Source: Rhodeus uyekii
Lineage: Eukaryota; Chordata; Actinopteri; Cypriniformes; Acheilognathidae
DNA length: 64,000 nt
Assembly (NCBI GenBank): GCA_037043235.1
Contig: JAWRVZ010000074.1
Span: 2,193,501-2,257,500 of the forward strand
Direction: 5' to 3'
A program made the position numbers and the translations under genes. Numbering within the stretch: position 1 is the first letter of the stretch; every line of letters starts with the position of its first letter. The notes below the pieces were generated by a model. The model did not search any database. It was not told the DNA's origin and saw nothing but the letters and a program-made list of their open reading frames with translations. Below are positions 10,310 to 20,160 of the stretch, piece by piece.

Positions 10310-10643
10310 TTAGCTGTATGCATAGGGGCATTGTCTTGTTGGAAGGGTTGCAGTGATGGTTGACTTTCTACAACTTTCTCCCATCTCCCGACTGCATCTC
10401 TGGAGCTCAGTCACAGTGATCTTTGGGTTCTTCTTTACCTCTCTCACCAATAGCTCAGTTTGACCAGACAGCCAGCTCCAGAAAGGGTTCTGGTTGTGCC
10501 AAACATTTTCCATTTAAGGATTATGGAGGCCACTGTGCTCTTAGGAACCTTAAGTGCAGAATATTTTATTTGTAACCTTGGCCAGATCTGTGCCTTGCCA
10601 CAATTCTGTCTCTTAGCTCTTCAGGCAGTTCCGTTGATCTCAT
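10310..10643 (-). pseudogene. Tc1-like transposase, internally deleted remnant
   Basis: Reading down from an ATG at 10643 the product is MRSTELPEELRDRIVARHRS then GQGYK, the N-terminal DNA-binding region of Tc1-like transposases. After frame breaks it continues as TVTELQRCSREMGESCRKST. It then jumps directly to PFQQDNAPMHTA, which holds the second catalytic Asp. The first catalytic Asp and the C-terminal Glu block are gone. Confidence 0.75.
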
Positions 10644-10733
10644 GATTCTCATTTGCTCTGACATGCACTGTGAGCTGTAAGGGCTTATATAGACAGGTGT
10701 GTGGCTTTCCTAATCAAGATCAATCAGTATAAT
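10310..10733 (-). mobile_element. Tc1-like transposon, internal part (other arm at 26608-27128)
   Basis: A minus-strand Tc1-like element cut in two by the L2 insertion. This arm holds the start of the transposase and its 5' leader. The leader stops at ATCAGTATAAT (10733) and resumes at 26608 with TAATCAAACACAGCTG, continuous with the arrangement I know from this repeat. The left terminal inverted repeat is not visible, so that end is deleted. Confidence 0.75.
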
Positions 10734-11074
10734 GACGGTGACGGCTGATTGTTTCAGACGGACCATTTTGACTGCTACACTGCTGCTGTTTCCTGTTTGC
10801 TCGAGTGGATTGCGTTTGTTTGCGTCGTATAAACTTGTTTTTATTTTAGATTTTTAACTTGATGTTCGTTCTTATTGCCAAATACAATACAAAACTAGAT
10901 TGTTTAATAAACTGTAATCGTTATCTTTAATCTTAGTCGCTAAACGCGTTAGCATTGTGCTATCGCGCTAACGCGTTAGCATTGTGCATACAGCGTTTTC
11001 TCGCTCGCGCCTTTTTTCCCGAGTTCATCAAACATCAAACAACTGGTGAATTGGATCAACACACACGGTGAGTC

Positions 11075-11940
11075 ATGTCATCTCCTATAATCCTTACATG
11101 CACTTCCTGCTTCATGCATACTATTTCTGTCTCTGTCAGCTGTGAAGGCTTCACATGTCATAAATGTAGGGACATAGTTAGGCTGACAGAGAAGGTCTCA
11201 GAATTAGAGACACGCATCCAAACTTTAATCGAGGATAGTAAGAATGCAAGGGCTTTAGATACTGCTTTGGATGCGACTAGCTTAGCAAACCCTGTACATT
11301 GTTCGGTTCTGGCTGTAGAGCCCGTGCAGCAGGGCAACTGGGTGACTGTGAGACGGCATAATCGTGGGTCAAAAAACCACTGTTCCATTCCGATCAGAAC
11401 ATCAAACAGGTTCTCCCCACTCAGTGATGCACCCACTGAGAAACCTGTTGAAAGTGCCCTTGTGATTGGCGATTCTATTACTCGGAATGTGAAAATAGAG
11501 ACTCCAGCCACCATAGTCACATGTTTGCCGGGAGCCAGAGCGCCTGACGTCAAAGCAAATTTAAAAGTGCTGGCTAAGGCTAATCGTAAATATTCTAAGA
11601 TTGTTATTCACGTCGGCGCTAATGATGTCCGACTTCACCAGTCGGAGATCACTAAAACTAATATTAAAGAGGTGTGTGAACTCGCAAGTACGATGTCAGG
11701 CAGTGTAATTTGCTCTGGCCCTCTTCCTATGCGCAGGAGTGATGAGATGCTTAGCAGATTATCCTCACTCAATGGCTGGATGTCTAAGTGGTGCCCGCAG
11801 AATAACATAGGGTTCATAGACAATTGGAAAAGTTTTGGGGCAGACCTGACCTGTTGAAAAGAGATGGTATTCATCCCACCTGGGATGGTGCCGCTCTTCT
11901 CTCTAGTAATTTGTCACATAGTCTTAGAGCTAAACCTTGA
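11075..11940 (+). pseudogene. L2 copy a ORF1: zinc-finger-like, coiled coil and SGNH esterase
   Basis: ORF1 proteins of CR1/L2-type LINEs combine nucleic-acid binding with a lipase/esterase fold of uncertain role. From ATG 11075, a Cys-rich N-terminus (CTSCFMH...CEGFTCHKCRD) is followed by a short coiled coil (LTEKVSELETRIQTLIEDSK). The SGNH domain follows, with GDS block VIGDSITRN, block [10 protein letters not shown] and block V DGIHPTWDGAAL. The last block is in another frame: a base is missing in the T-run near 11832-11836 relative to copy b, so the long frame stops at 11857 while the natural C-terminus ends SLRAKP at 11940. Confidence 0.8.
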
Positions 11941-12180
11941 CTAACTGGGGTCCAGGTCAGGAAGCAGACAAACTGGCTAAACCGACCGTCTGCTAGCTTT
12001 CTCACGTCACAGAGGTCAGATAAATTACAACACATAGAGACTATTTCACCTAGATATCATCCTATAGAGACTGTGTCTGTTCCCTGAATTGGAAAATACA
12101 AAAAATTATCAAAACCGTTTAAGGGTAAAAATTTTATTGATTTACAAACAACTAAGAACGGATATAACACAAATGAACAA

Positions 12181-13631
12181 ATGATAAAGCTTGGGTTACT
12201 AAATATACAATCCCTTTCCTCAAAAGCACTTATTGAAAATGATATAATTACAGATCATAAACTAGATGTGCTGTGTTTGACAGAAACCTGGCTAAAACCA
12301 GATGATTACATTACTTTAAATGAGTCCACCCCTCAAGATTACTGTTATAAACATGAGCCTCGTCTGAAAGGTAAAGGAGGAGGTGTTGCTGTAATTTATA
12401 GTAACACGATGAGTACTGCTCAAAGATCTAATTTGAAATATAATTATTTTGAAGTGATGGTCCTTAATGTAAAATTATCTAGTGCAAGTAATAATTCCTG
12501 TTTAACTTTTGTGTTGGCTATTCTATACAGGCCACCAGAGCACCATACAGACTTTATCAAAGAATTTGCTGATTTTCTCTCAGACTTAGTAATGTGTGCA
12601 GATAAAGTCATAATTGTCGGTGATTTTAATATCCATGTAGATAATGAAAAAGACGCATTGGGATTGGCATTTAGAGACATCTTAAACTCTATTGGAGTTA
12701 CACAACATGTATCAGGACCCACTCATTCTCGTAATCATACTTTAGATCTAATATTGTCGCATGGGATCAATGTTGATACTGTTCAAATTCTGCAGCAGAG
12801 CGATGACATGTCAGATCATTACTTAGTTGCGTGTAGATTACCATTAGCCAAAGTCGAAAAACTAACTCCCTGTTATATAGTAGAACTATCACTCCTAACA
12901 CAAAAGATAGTTTTATAAATAGTCTTCCTGATCAGTTTCATCTACTTAACATCCCAGATAGCCTAGAAGAACTTGATGTTGCAACAGAAACTATAAACTC
13001 TCTCTTTTCCAGCACTTTAGACACTGTTGCTCCGTTGCGCTTAAAGAAGATTAAAGAAAATAGTCCAACACCGTGGTACAACGAACACACACGGGCCCTC
13101 AAGAGAGCAGCCAGAAAAATGGAGCAGAGCTGGAAAAAACTAAGCTTGAGGTTTTTCGCATTTCTTGGAAAGACAGCTCTATTGCATTCAGAAAGGCCTT
13201 AAAATCAGCTAGATCTGCTTACTTTTCTACCCTCTTAGAAGAAAACAAATACAACCCTAGGTATTTATTTGATACAGTGACTAAACTAACAAGAAATAAA
13301 GCCTCAACCCCAGATGCTTTAAAACAGCACAGCAGTAATGACTTCATGGACTTCTTTAATTGCAAAATTCATAATATTAGAGAGAAAATTATAACCATGC
13401 AACCGTCTACTACAATATCACAAAATACAGTAAATTTTAGTGTCCCTGAAGAAAAACTCCACTCCTTCATTGCTATTGGGGAGGAAGAATTATCTAAACT
13501 CGTTAAATCATCAAAATCAACAACATGTATGCTAGACCCAATACCAACTAAGCTACAGAAAGAGATGCTTCCAGAAATCATAGATCCTCTTCTTAATATT
13601 GTTAATTCATCTTTGTCATTAGGATACGTAC
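12181..13631 (+). pseudogene. L2 copy a ORF2, endonuclease and linker (5' part)
   Basis: The apurinic-type endonuclease nicks target DNA for target-primed reverse transcription. Visible motifs: [18 protein letters not shown] (catalytic Glu), VGDFNIHVD (Asp/Asn) and SDHYLVACR (C-terminal Asp-His). Frame breaks occur near 12880 and 13130. The linker ([20 protein letters not shown], then [14 protein letters not shown]) continues to 13631, where the ERV interrupts the reading after SLSLGYV. The coding resumes at 18417. Confidence 0.8.
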
Positions 13632-13945
13632 TGAGGGAAATTATATGCTTTATTTTTCTATAATACATTATGTATCATTTCAGTCTGAATTTTTGTGTCC
13701 CTCTCTCTGCCATATATGGAGTTGTTCTTTTATCTCTATCTCTACATCACCACACCCTATTAGGGGGAAGGGCTATTAGTATAAGAATCGCGTGTCCTCT
13801 TTGTTTCTTTGAGAACTGCATTCTGAATAAACCAGATTTGATTTTACTCGTGTGGTTCATTGAGCTGCGGTCTCCCGAGATCTCGTTAACATCCAGTTGC
13901 TGAGTAGACACTGAAAACCAACAACACTGTAGAGCGTTTCTATCA
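13632..13945 (+). repeat. ERV 5' LTR
   Basis: TGAGGGAAATTATATGC to TTTCTATCA, 314 bp. It contains a poly(A) signal AATAAA (near 13827) and ATTAGTATAAGAATCG as the likely TATA-like region. It matches the 3' LTR with one visible mismatch. Confidence 0.93.
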
Positions 13946-13951
13946 GTGTTT

Positions 13952-13968
13952 TGGGGGCTCGCCGGGAT
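13952..13968 (+). promoter_or_regulatory. ERV primer binding site, proline-tRNA-like
   Basis: TGGGGGCTCGCCGGGAT lies six bases after the 5' LTR. It matches the tRNA-Pro-complementary site of gammaretroviruses except for one missing base in the middle. Confidence 0.75.
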
Positions 13969-14230
13969 ACATCTGGTCAGGTAAGCGATGATTTTGGTTC
14001 ACTACCTGTACTAGATGTATCTTTGATAAGGGAATAACCTGGTTAGATAAGTGATGAATTGTTTCACTATCTGAACCGGATGAGGGGACCGATCATTACT
14101 TGGAGTCAGATTAAATTCAGACCGTGATCGATCTATAAATAAAGTTGTGAGCTATACAAACGTACGTACGAATTGGGTATTTCAGTGTCTAGTCAATAAA
14201 CTGTACTAATAATAAACTGTACTAACAATA

Positions 14231-14985
14231 ATGGGTCAATCATATCCTAAACCAGAACCCAGTGAAACACCCAAAGCGTGGATGGAAAGATGTAGTTGGG
14301 GATACTACACAAATCCTTATCTTGATAATTTAGCTGGCTGGACAGCAGACACGCAATGGCAAATATCCTAGAGAGGGCACTTTTGACCCCGGATTTTTAA
14401 AAATAGCGTATGATTTAACATACGGAGGACAGGGTGATCCTGATTGGTCCTATAACTATATGCAGGGAGGATATGACGTGTGGTATAAAATGGCAAATGT
14501 ATGGCGGGATAAAACAAATTCATATGTCCCAAGATCAGTCCTTAAAACCGTTCCTAAACCATTTGTGTGACCGTAATAATTTGACTGTACAAAATGCTGC
14601 TATAAAAATACGATCCTTAGAATCAGATGGGTTGTTTCCAGATAAGGCAAGGAATGTTGTGTGTGTCTCAATGGGGGGTGGCCATCAGGGCCAGAAGCCT
14701 TTTAAGGGAGGAAAAAAACCAGGGAGGTGTAATTACTGCAAAAAACCAGGGCATTGGTACAAAGAGTGTAGACAGAGAATGAATGATGAGCGTAATGGTG
14801 TACAAATGCAAGCCCCTTTTAAGCAGCAACCCGGAAAATATCTGGCATACCAACAAGGTCCAGCCCCCGCTGAGGCTCATCCTCAGCCACAGCTGTATGT
14901 GCCTCAGTCATACTATCAGCAAAGGCCACCTTCCCCCGCAGCCCAAAGTCAGCAGAGGGGAGGGCCAGGGCCTTATGGCAACTAG
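14231..14985 (+). pseudogene. ERV gag, shortened and frame-broken, with zinc knuckle
   Basis: Gag would form the virus core. The ATG at 14231 begins MGQSYPKPEP, with the Gly-2 typical of N-myristoylated matrix proteins, but a TAG ends this frame at 14369-14371. Sequence in the other frames continues to the nucleocapsid, which has one CCHC knuckle, CNYCKKPGHWYKEC (14728-14769), and a Gln/Pro-rich tail. At about 755 nt the region is roughly half of a gammaretroviral gag; the capsid part is mostly missing. It ends in UAG (14983-14985), with protease in the same frame directly after it, the gammaretroviral readthrough layout. Confidence 0.78.
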
Positions 14986-15327
14986 AGGTGCCCACAGAGC
15001 CTGGATTCCGCCACAAGGGGGCATAATGACGCTTTGTTATCTGTAAGCTTTAACTCTGCATTGGGAAACACTCTGCCCATTGTTGAGCTTAATGTGAATG
15101 GTATGGCTTACTCTTTTCTTCTAGATACAGGCGCCACTTTATCCTCGTTGGGATCCACATATGAAGGACCTGTTTCAGCAACAACAATCAGCTCTGTGGG
15201 AATAGATGGGGTCCCTTTTCCTAGTCATATTACCCCACCTTTTACTGTTTTCTGTGTAGACGACCCAAAATGTCGTCTGACACATCGTTTTGTGTTTATG
15301 GAAGACTGCCCTTTTAATTTGTTATGA
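14986..15327 (+). pseudogene. ERV protease (pol N-terminus)
   Basis: An aspartic protease in the same frame as the end of gag, separated by the UAG. The active site is LLDTGATLSSLG (DTG codons 15124-15132). The C-terminal part reads EDCPFNLL followed by TGA (15325-15327) where this family has a Gly codon, then RDLMSKL in frame, so a point nonsense mutation is likely. Confidence 0.8.
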
Positions 15328-16446
15328 AGAGATTTGATGTCTAAACTCTCTCTCTCATTATCTTTTTCAGGCTCTAACGAAAATAACATTTGGACTGATA
15401 GTTTCGGCCGCGTGTGTGTGCCAGCGTCCTGTGCGCCTTTCATTGTTAGGGAATTTCATGGTGTCACTCACCGCGGCCGAAGAGGGGTAACAGAGGAGAT
15501 GTCTAAATTTGTGTGCATACGAAATTTGAATAAATTTGTAAATGACACGTTAGATCGATGTGTGACGTGTGCAATGAATAATAGTGCGAAGCCTGTAGCG
15601 AAACATCAACAGCTACCATTACCTGAGGGCCCCCTGCAACAATGGCAGGTAGATTTCACTCATCTGCCAAAGAGGGGCCCCTACAGATATCTACTGGTAT
15701 TTGTAGACAAATTTTCCAGGTGGGTGGAAGCGTTCCCATGTCCCAAAGAAGACGCCTCCACCGTGGTCAGACATCTATTGAAGGAAATAATTCCTAGATA
15801 CGGTATACCACTCGCCATTGACTCTGATAAAGGCCCTGCTTTCATTGCTAAAGTATTAATGGACATGACAAAACAGCTCCAGATCACCTGGAAGCATCAC
15901 ATTCCGTATCATCCACAGTCCTCAGGGATCGTGGAGAGAGCGAACAGAACGATCAAAGATAAGTTGAGAAAAGCCATGCAGACGGTTGGTCACCAAGACT
16001 GGCCCACATTGCTGCCTGCTGTCCTAGCTGATATGCGAATGGCACCCCATAAGGGTCTAAAAGGTCTGTCACCATATGAGATGGTGATGGGACGCCCTTT
16101 CCCTGCACCATGGAGAAAGGGTGGGGTTGTGTTGGGCAATGGGGGATGTGATGTACCATTAAGTGAATATGCACAATTGTTGATTAAAGCTCTACACGAA
16201 AATTGGAGCAAAATGCATTCGAGTTCAGCACCTTTGCCAATTGACACGACACACCCCTTTCAAGTGGGTGATGAAGTATTAATAAAACAATTCTTAAAAA
16301 TGGGGGATCCATTGAACGCACCTAAATTTAGTGCCCCCACCAAAATTGTTGCTGTAACTCGAACCGCCGTATTAACTGATTCTTTCCCACAGTGGATTCA
16401 TGCAACCCGACTGAAACTGCATAAAAATCCTGTGTTATCTGACTAA
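15328..16446 (+). pseudogene. ERV integrase; RT and RNase H deleted upstream
   Basis: Integrase joins viral DNA ends to host DNA. The frame is the same as protease. After RDLMSKLSLSLS the sequence passes straight into the integrase leader, so the whole RT/RNase H block is missing without loss of frame. Visible: an HHCC zinc-binding region (H at EFHGVTH, CVTC), catalytic Asp in WQVDFTHLP, Asp in AIDSDKGPAF and Glu in SGIVERANRT, then the C-terminal DNA-binding domain to the TAA at 16444-16446. The domain itself looks intact. Confidence 0.88.
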
Positions 16447-16835
16447 CTTGATTTGTGTTACAGGAAGCTGGCAAGGACCATGTGCACCAACATCTCGCAA
16501 GAGAAATAGGAGAAAATAAAATTCTAAATTGGTTATTGAGCGTGTTAACGATGTTATCTATCCAGGCTGTTATAGCTGTCAACACCTGAACAAGGGGCCA
16601 CTTTTGTAGGATCTTCGGGGTCACTACTGCGTCAAGGGACGGAGGGGCTTGGCAGTGCGCAACTGGACTGACTGCTGACTGACGACGTGTCATTTTTATT
16701 TGCTGATCAATTGTTATTGCATGACAGAGGAGCTGAACACGCAGCGCTGTCCATGACATAAGAATTATCAGCTCCAATATCCTTACCAACTATTATTTCA
16801 TTTCCTATGATATTGTTATTGATTGAACTATCAGA

Positions 16836-17843
16836 ATGCAGTTCCTTGTTTTATTGATGAGCTCACTGTCCATGGGATGGAGCTCAAGACCAACTGATAA
16901 TTTGTTTTGGCAGTATGCTAATAACACTGCTAGGATGTATACCAACAAATCATGTTATGTATGTCAACAAGTGATGTCGTCTGTTGTTAGCCTGTCGCTA
17001 CCCGTGATGCACCAACAGAATCTCACCCAAATATGTGTACAATCAGAAAGCAACGGTTCCAGGTATGATTGGGTTCCTTCAGGCTCGAAATGCCCCCCTT
17101 TCTTCGTTAAACGATCCTTACCCCACAAGCTTTCTCCCCATGTCACGATACGTCCACAGTTCACATTGAATTTTGTGTTCGTTTTTTGTTACAACAACAC
17201 AGGGATAGGAACGTTAGGCACCATAAAGGAGAAAAAATGTCGAATAATAATCAATAGAGATTGGGGTTCTTCCAGGGGAGGTAATTATTCAGAAAAGCAC
17301 CCCTCTGACCTTATGCAGATTAGATGTCCACAAAAACTTAATTGTATCACGTTGAATATTGATTGGTGGTGGTATTGTGGCCCAAATTCATTGTTCCCGG
17401 ACATTCCAGGCAACTGGTCTGGTATCTGTGCTCCAATTCAACTATCTTACCCTGTCCAGATATTCCAGCGGATCAACCAGCATCGACCCACACGCCGCCA
17501 CAAGAGAGACGTATCAATGGATGAGGTTCCCACTGAGCATCGCCTGACCACTCACTGGACAAGGTGGTGGACCTCTGTGTTCTCACAGTTCGGCACTGTC
17601 TCTCAGTGGACTCACATTGAGGTCCTGCATTATCGACTAGCTAAGTTCGTCAATGACACCACGGATGGAATGGCCGGTGTGAGAACAGAACTGGGTGCCC
17701 TGCGCCTGATGACCATGCAAAACCGCCTGGCATTGGACATGTTACTCGCAGACAAAGGAGGTGTCTGTGCCATGGTGGGGGATCAGTGCTGCACCTTCGT
17801 CCCGGCTGAAGATGAATCTGAGGGCGCTGTGGGTCATAGATGA
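16836..17843 (+). pseudogene. ERV envelope, surface subunit and TM ectodomain
   Basis: The ATG at 16836 starts a hydrophobic signal-peptide-like segment. The ectodomain has many Cys residues and N-glycosylation sequons. A furin-like site RRHKR is at 17493-17507. The TM part carries the CX6CC motif (17766-17792) typical of gammaretroviral-type envelopes. The frame ends at 17841-17843, before the membrane anchor, which is encoded in another frame, so the product would not be anchored. Described only as a broken remnant. Confidence 0.85.
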
Positions 17844-18079
17844 AGAACACTGCGCATAAGCTGTACGGAGATGAGACCAAGGACTGGGGATGGGGTTTGA
17901 TGCACAATCTGTTTGGATGGGTGACACCACTTATCACCATGATAATTCCTGTACTACTGATTCTTGTGGCCCTATGTACTTTTGGGCCCTGTTTGTTGCA
18001 ATGTCTGATGAATAGAGTGTATAGTATGATTGATGCAACCACCAGGCAACATAGATATGTACCAGTGAATAATGCTTAA
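17840..18079 (+). pseudogene. ERV envelope membrane anchor and cytoplasmic tail (frameshifted)
   Basis: A separate frame overlapping the end of the env ectodomain by four bases. It contains a hydrophobic membrane span of about 25 residues (around ITMIIPVLLILVALC) with adjacent Cys residues and a short basic tail. It belongs to the envelope gene but is out of frame with it. Confidence 0.8.
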
Positions 18080-18089
18080 GCTTTTAGCT

Positions 18090-18102
18090 TAAAAGAGGGG
18101 AC
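18090..18102 (+). promoter_or_regulatory. ERV polypurine tract
   Basis: TTAAAAGAGGGGAC, purine-rich, immediately before the 3' LTR. This is the expected primer site for plus-strand synthesis. Confidence 0.8.
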
Positions 18103-18416
18103 TGAGGGAAATTATATGCTTTATTTTTCTATAATACATTATGTATCATTTCAGTCTGAATTTTTGTGTCCCTCTCTCTGCCATATATGGAGTTGTTCTT
18201 TTATCTCTATCTCTACATCACCACACCCTATTAGGGGGAAGGGCTATTAGTATAAGAATCGCGTGTCCTCTTTGTTTCTTTGAGAACTGCATTCTGAATA
18301 AACCAGATTTGATTTTACTCGTGTGGTTCATTGAGCTGCGGTCTCCCGAGATCTCGTTAACATCCAGTTGCTGAGTAGACACTGAAAACCAACAACACTG
18401 TAGAGCGTTTCTAGCA
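18103..18416 (+). repeat. ERV 3' LTR
   Basis: 314 bp, ending TTTCTAGCA and followed by the CGTAC duplication. Same as the 5' LTR apart from G for T near the end. Confidence 0.93.
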
Positions 18417-19045
18417 CGTACCAAAAACCTTTAAACTAGCCGTAATTAAACCGCTTATTAAAAAACCACAACTTGATCCTACAGAATTAGTTAATTACAG
18501 TCCGATATCAAATCTACCTTTTCTGTCAAAAATTCTAGAAAAGGCAATATCTTCACAACTATGTTCCGTTCTAGAAAGAAACAGCATCTACGAGGATTTC
18601 CAGTCAGGATTTTGACCATATCATAGTACTGAGACTGCTCTCATTAGAGTTACAAATTATTTGCTTTTATCATCCGATAGTGGTTGTATCTCTCTGTTAG
18701 TGTTACTGTACCTTAGTGCTGCATTTGATACAATCGACCACAAAATCCTTCTAAATAGACTTGAAAACTACGTTGGCATTAGTGGAGTTGCATTAGCCTG
18801 GTTCAAATCGTACTTATCTGAGCGTTATCAGTTTGTAGCAGTAAATGAGGAGATGTCATATCGATCACGGGTTCAGTATGGAGTTCCTCAAGGTTCAGTA
18901 CTAGGACCATTGCTTTTCACCCTATACATGCTTCCTTTGGGTGCAATTATTAGGATAATTAACAGAATATTAGGAATTAACAGAATGCATAACTGATATA
19001 AAAAATTGGATGACTAATAACTTTCTACTGCTTAATTCTGAAAAA
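18417..19045 (+). pseudogene. L2 copy a ORF2, reverse transcriptase segment with catalytic loss
   Basis: RT coding resumes after the [20 protein letters not shown], then [10 protein letters not shown] followed by a stop (TGA), then the block around [20 protein letters not shown] and [20 protein letters not shown]. The motif A catalytic Asp is Tyr here ([10 protein letters not shown]; copy b has [10 protein letters not shown]). After LGAIIR the YADD-bearing stretch present in copy b is absent. The DIRS element interrupts after LLLNSEK at 19045. Confidence 0.82.
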
Positions 19046-19092
19046 CGTCTAGGTTACTATTGTAACCCCCGTTCCCTGAAGGAGGGAACGGA

Positions 19093-19256
19093 GACGTTAC
19101 GTCGGACTGACGTCATGGGGTCTCGCTTGGGAGCCCAATCACCTCCCAATATAACTAAACGCGCCAATGAACATTGGCTAGTGAGATTTGCATGCCGAGT
19201 CCCGCCCCACCCGGCTTCCGGGTATAAATAGGACCGGCATCGCTCACTTCATTCAT
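19093..19256 (+). repeat. DIRS A1 left terminal inverted repeat
   Basis: 164 bp, complementary to 25143-25306. It contains TGACGTCA, ATTGG/CCAAT boxes, the octamer ATTTGCAT and TATAAATAG (19223-19231) in promoter order pointing inward on the + strand, that is antisense to the genes. Confidence 0.9.
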
Positions 19257-19320
19257 ATTTTGCTGAGGAGCCGAGAGTGTATCCCGGTCTCAGCGGTGGC
19301 TCAGGCCTGTGGCCGGGGGA

Positions 19321-19428
19321 CGTAACGTCTCCGTTCCCTCCTTCAGGGAACGGGGGTTACAATAGTAACCTAGACGTTCCCTATCAGTCAGTCACGTTCG
19401 ACGTTACGTCGGACTGACGTCATGGGGT
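19321..19428 (-). repeat. DIRS A1 internal complementary region
   Basis: 19321-19376 is the exact complement of the element's left end and 19377-19428 that of its right end. In the DIRS replication model it templates circle closure across the two termini. Confidence 0.92.
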
Positions 19429-20160
19429 CATGGAAAGCGCCACAGGCACTGGCCGTGTTACGAGAATCGGAGATGCAGATGTTGGCAAGCAGTGGCGTGC
19501 CAAGGACAACTGCCTCTGCGGACGTAACCTACCCAGCGCCCCGCGAAAGCCGACTTAGGCCTCCACGCCAATCGGGATGGAGGGGAAGGCCAACGTGAGG
19601 AAGGACTAAGCTGCTGTTCCTGCGTGAGCCTCACAGGGAAGAGAGCTTCGGATCTCAATTCCGCAGATCAGCTCGACCCGCTTAGTTATCAACGCTGGGC
19701 GAGCGTACAGACGCTACGGAGACCACACCCTGCCCAAGGGGGAGGTAATGTGCGGTAGGACACATATGGACTGACCCGAGGGGCAGTATGACATATGTAA
19801 GTCCCCATGGTAGGTCCTACCCCAGGGAGGAGCGCGTACCAAAGGGACTGGCAGAACAGAACTGCCAAGGGAAAGACACGGGTTTACCAAGAGGAAAACC
19901 GTACCGTGGAGCGTACACATATGGGATTACCAAGAGGGAATCTCGTCACATGGGCATCTAGTCCAGTACAAGGGCTGACCACTGGGGCATGCACACGAGT
20001 ACTGGGCCTGGCGTCAGACGCCTCCGCCGCGTCCGATGCCGAAGGATGCAGGAGGAACTCGAATCAGGGTTCGCCAAACGGGGAACTCACCTGAGGAGTA
20101 GATAAGCGCTCGTATCCCCTTATTAAGGGGCATGGCGCTGCAAGCAGGACACCGAGCCGG

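Larger units (their letters stand above)
13632..18416 (+). mobile_element. Endogenous retrovirus, gammaretrovirus-like, deletion derivative
   Basis: A provirus with two 314-bp LTRs (13632-13945 and 18103-18416) starting TG and ending CA. They are identical by eye except for the third base from the end. A 5-bp target duplication CGTAC flanks it (13627-13631, 18417-18421), and the uninterrupted L2 sequence is visible in copy b. Internal order: primer binding site, short broken gag, protease, integrase, env. RT and RNase H are absent and gag is much shortened. It is inserted in L2 ORF2. It cannot replicate alone, but the near-identical LTRs indicate a recent insertion. Confidence 0.9.

Noticed and set aside
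13670..13903. 77-codon frame in the ERV LTR, repeated at 18141-18374
   Set aside because: It exists twice only because the LTR is duplicated; it lies within LTR regulatory sequence and is not a known gene.
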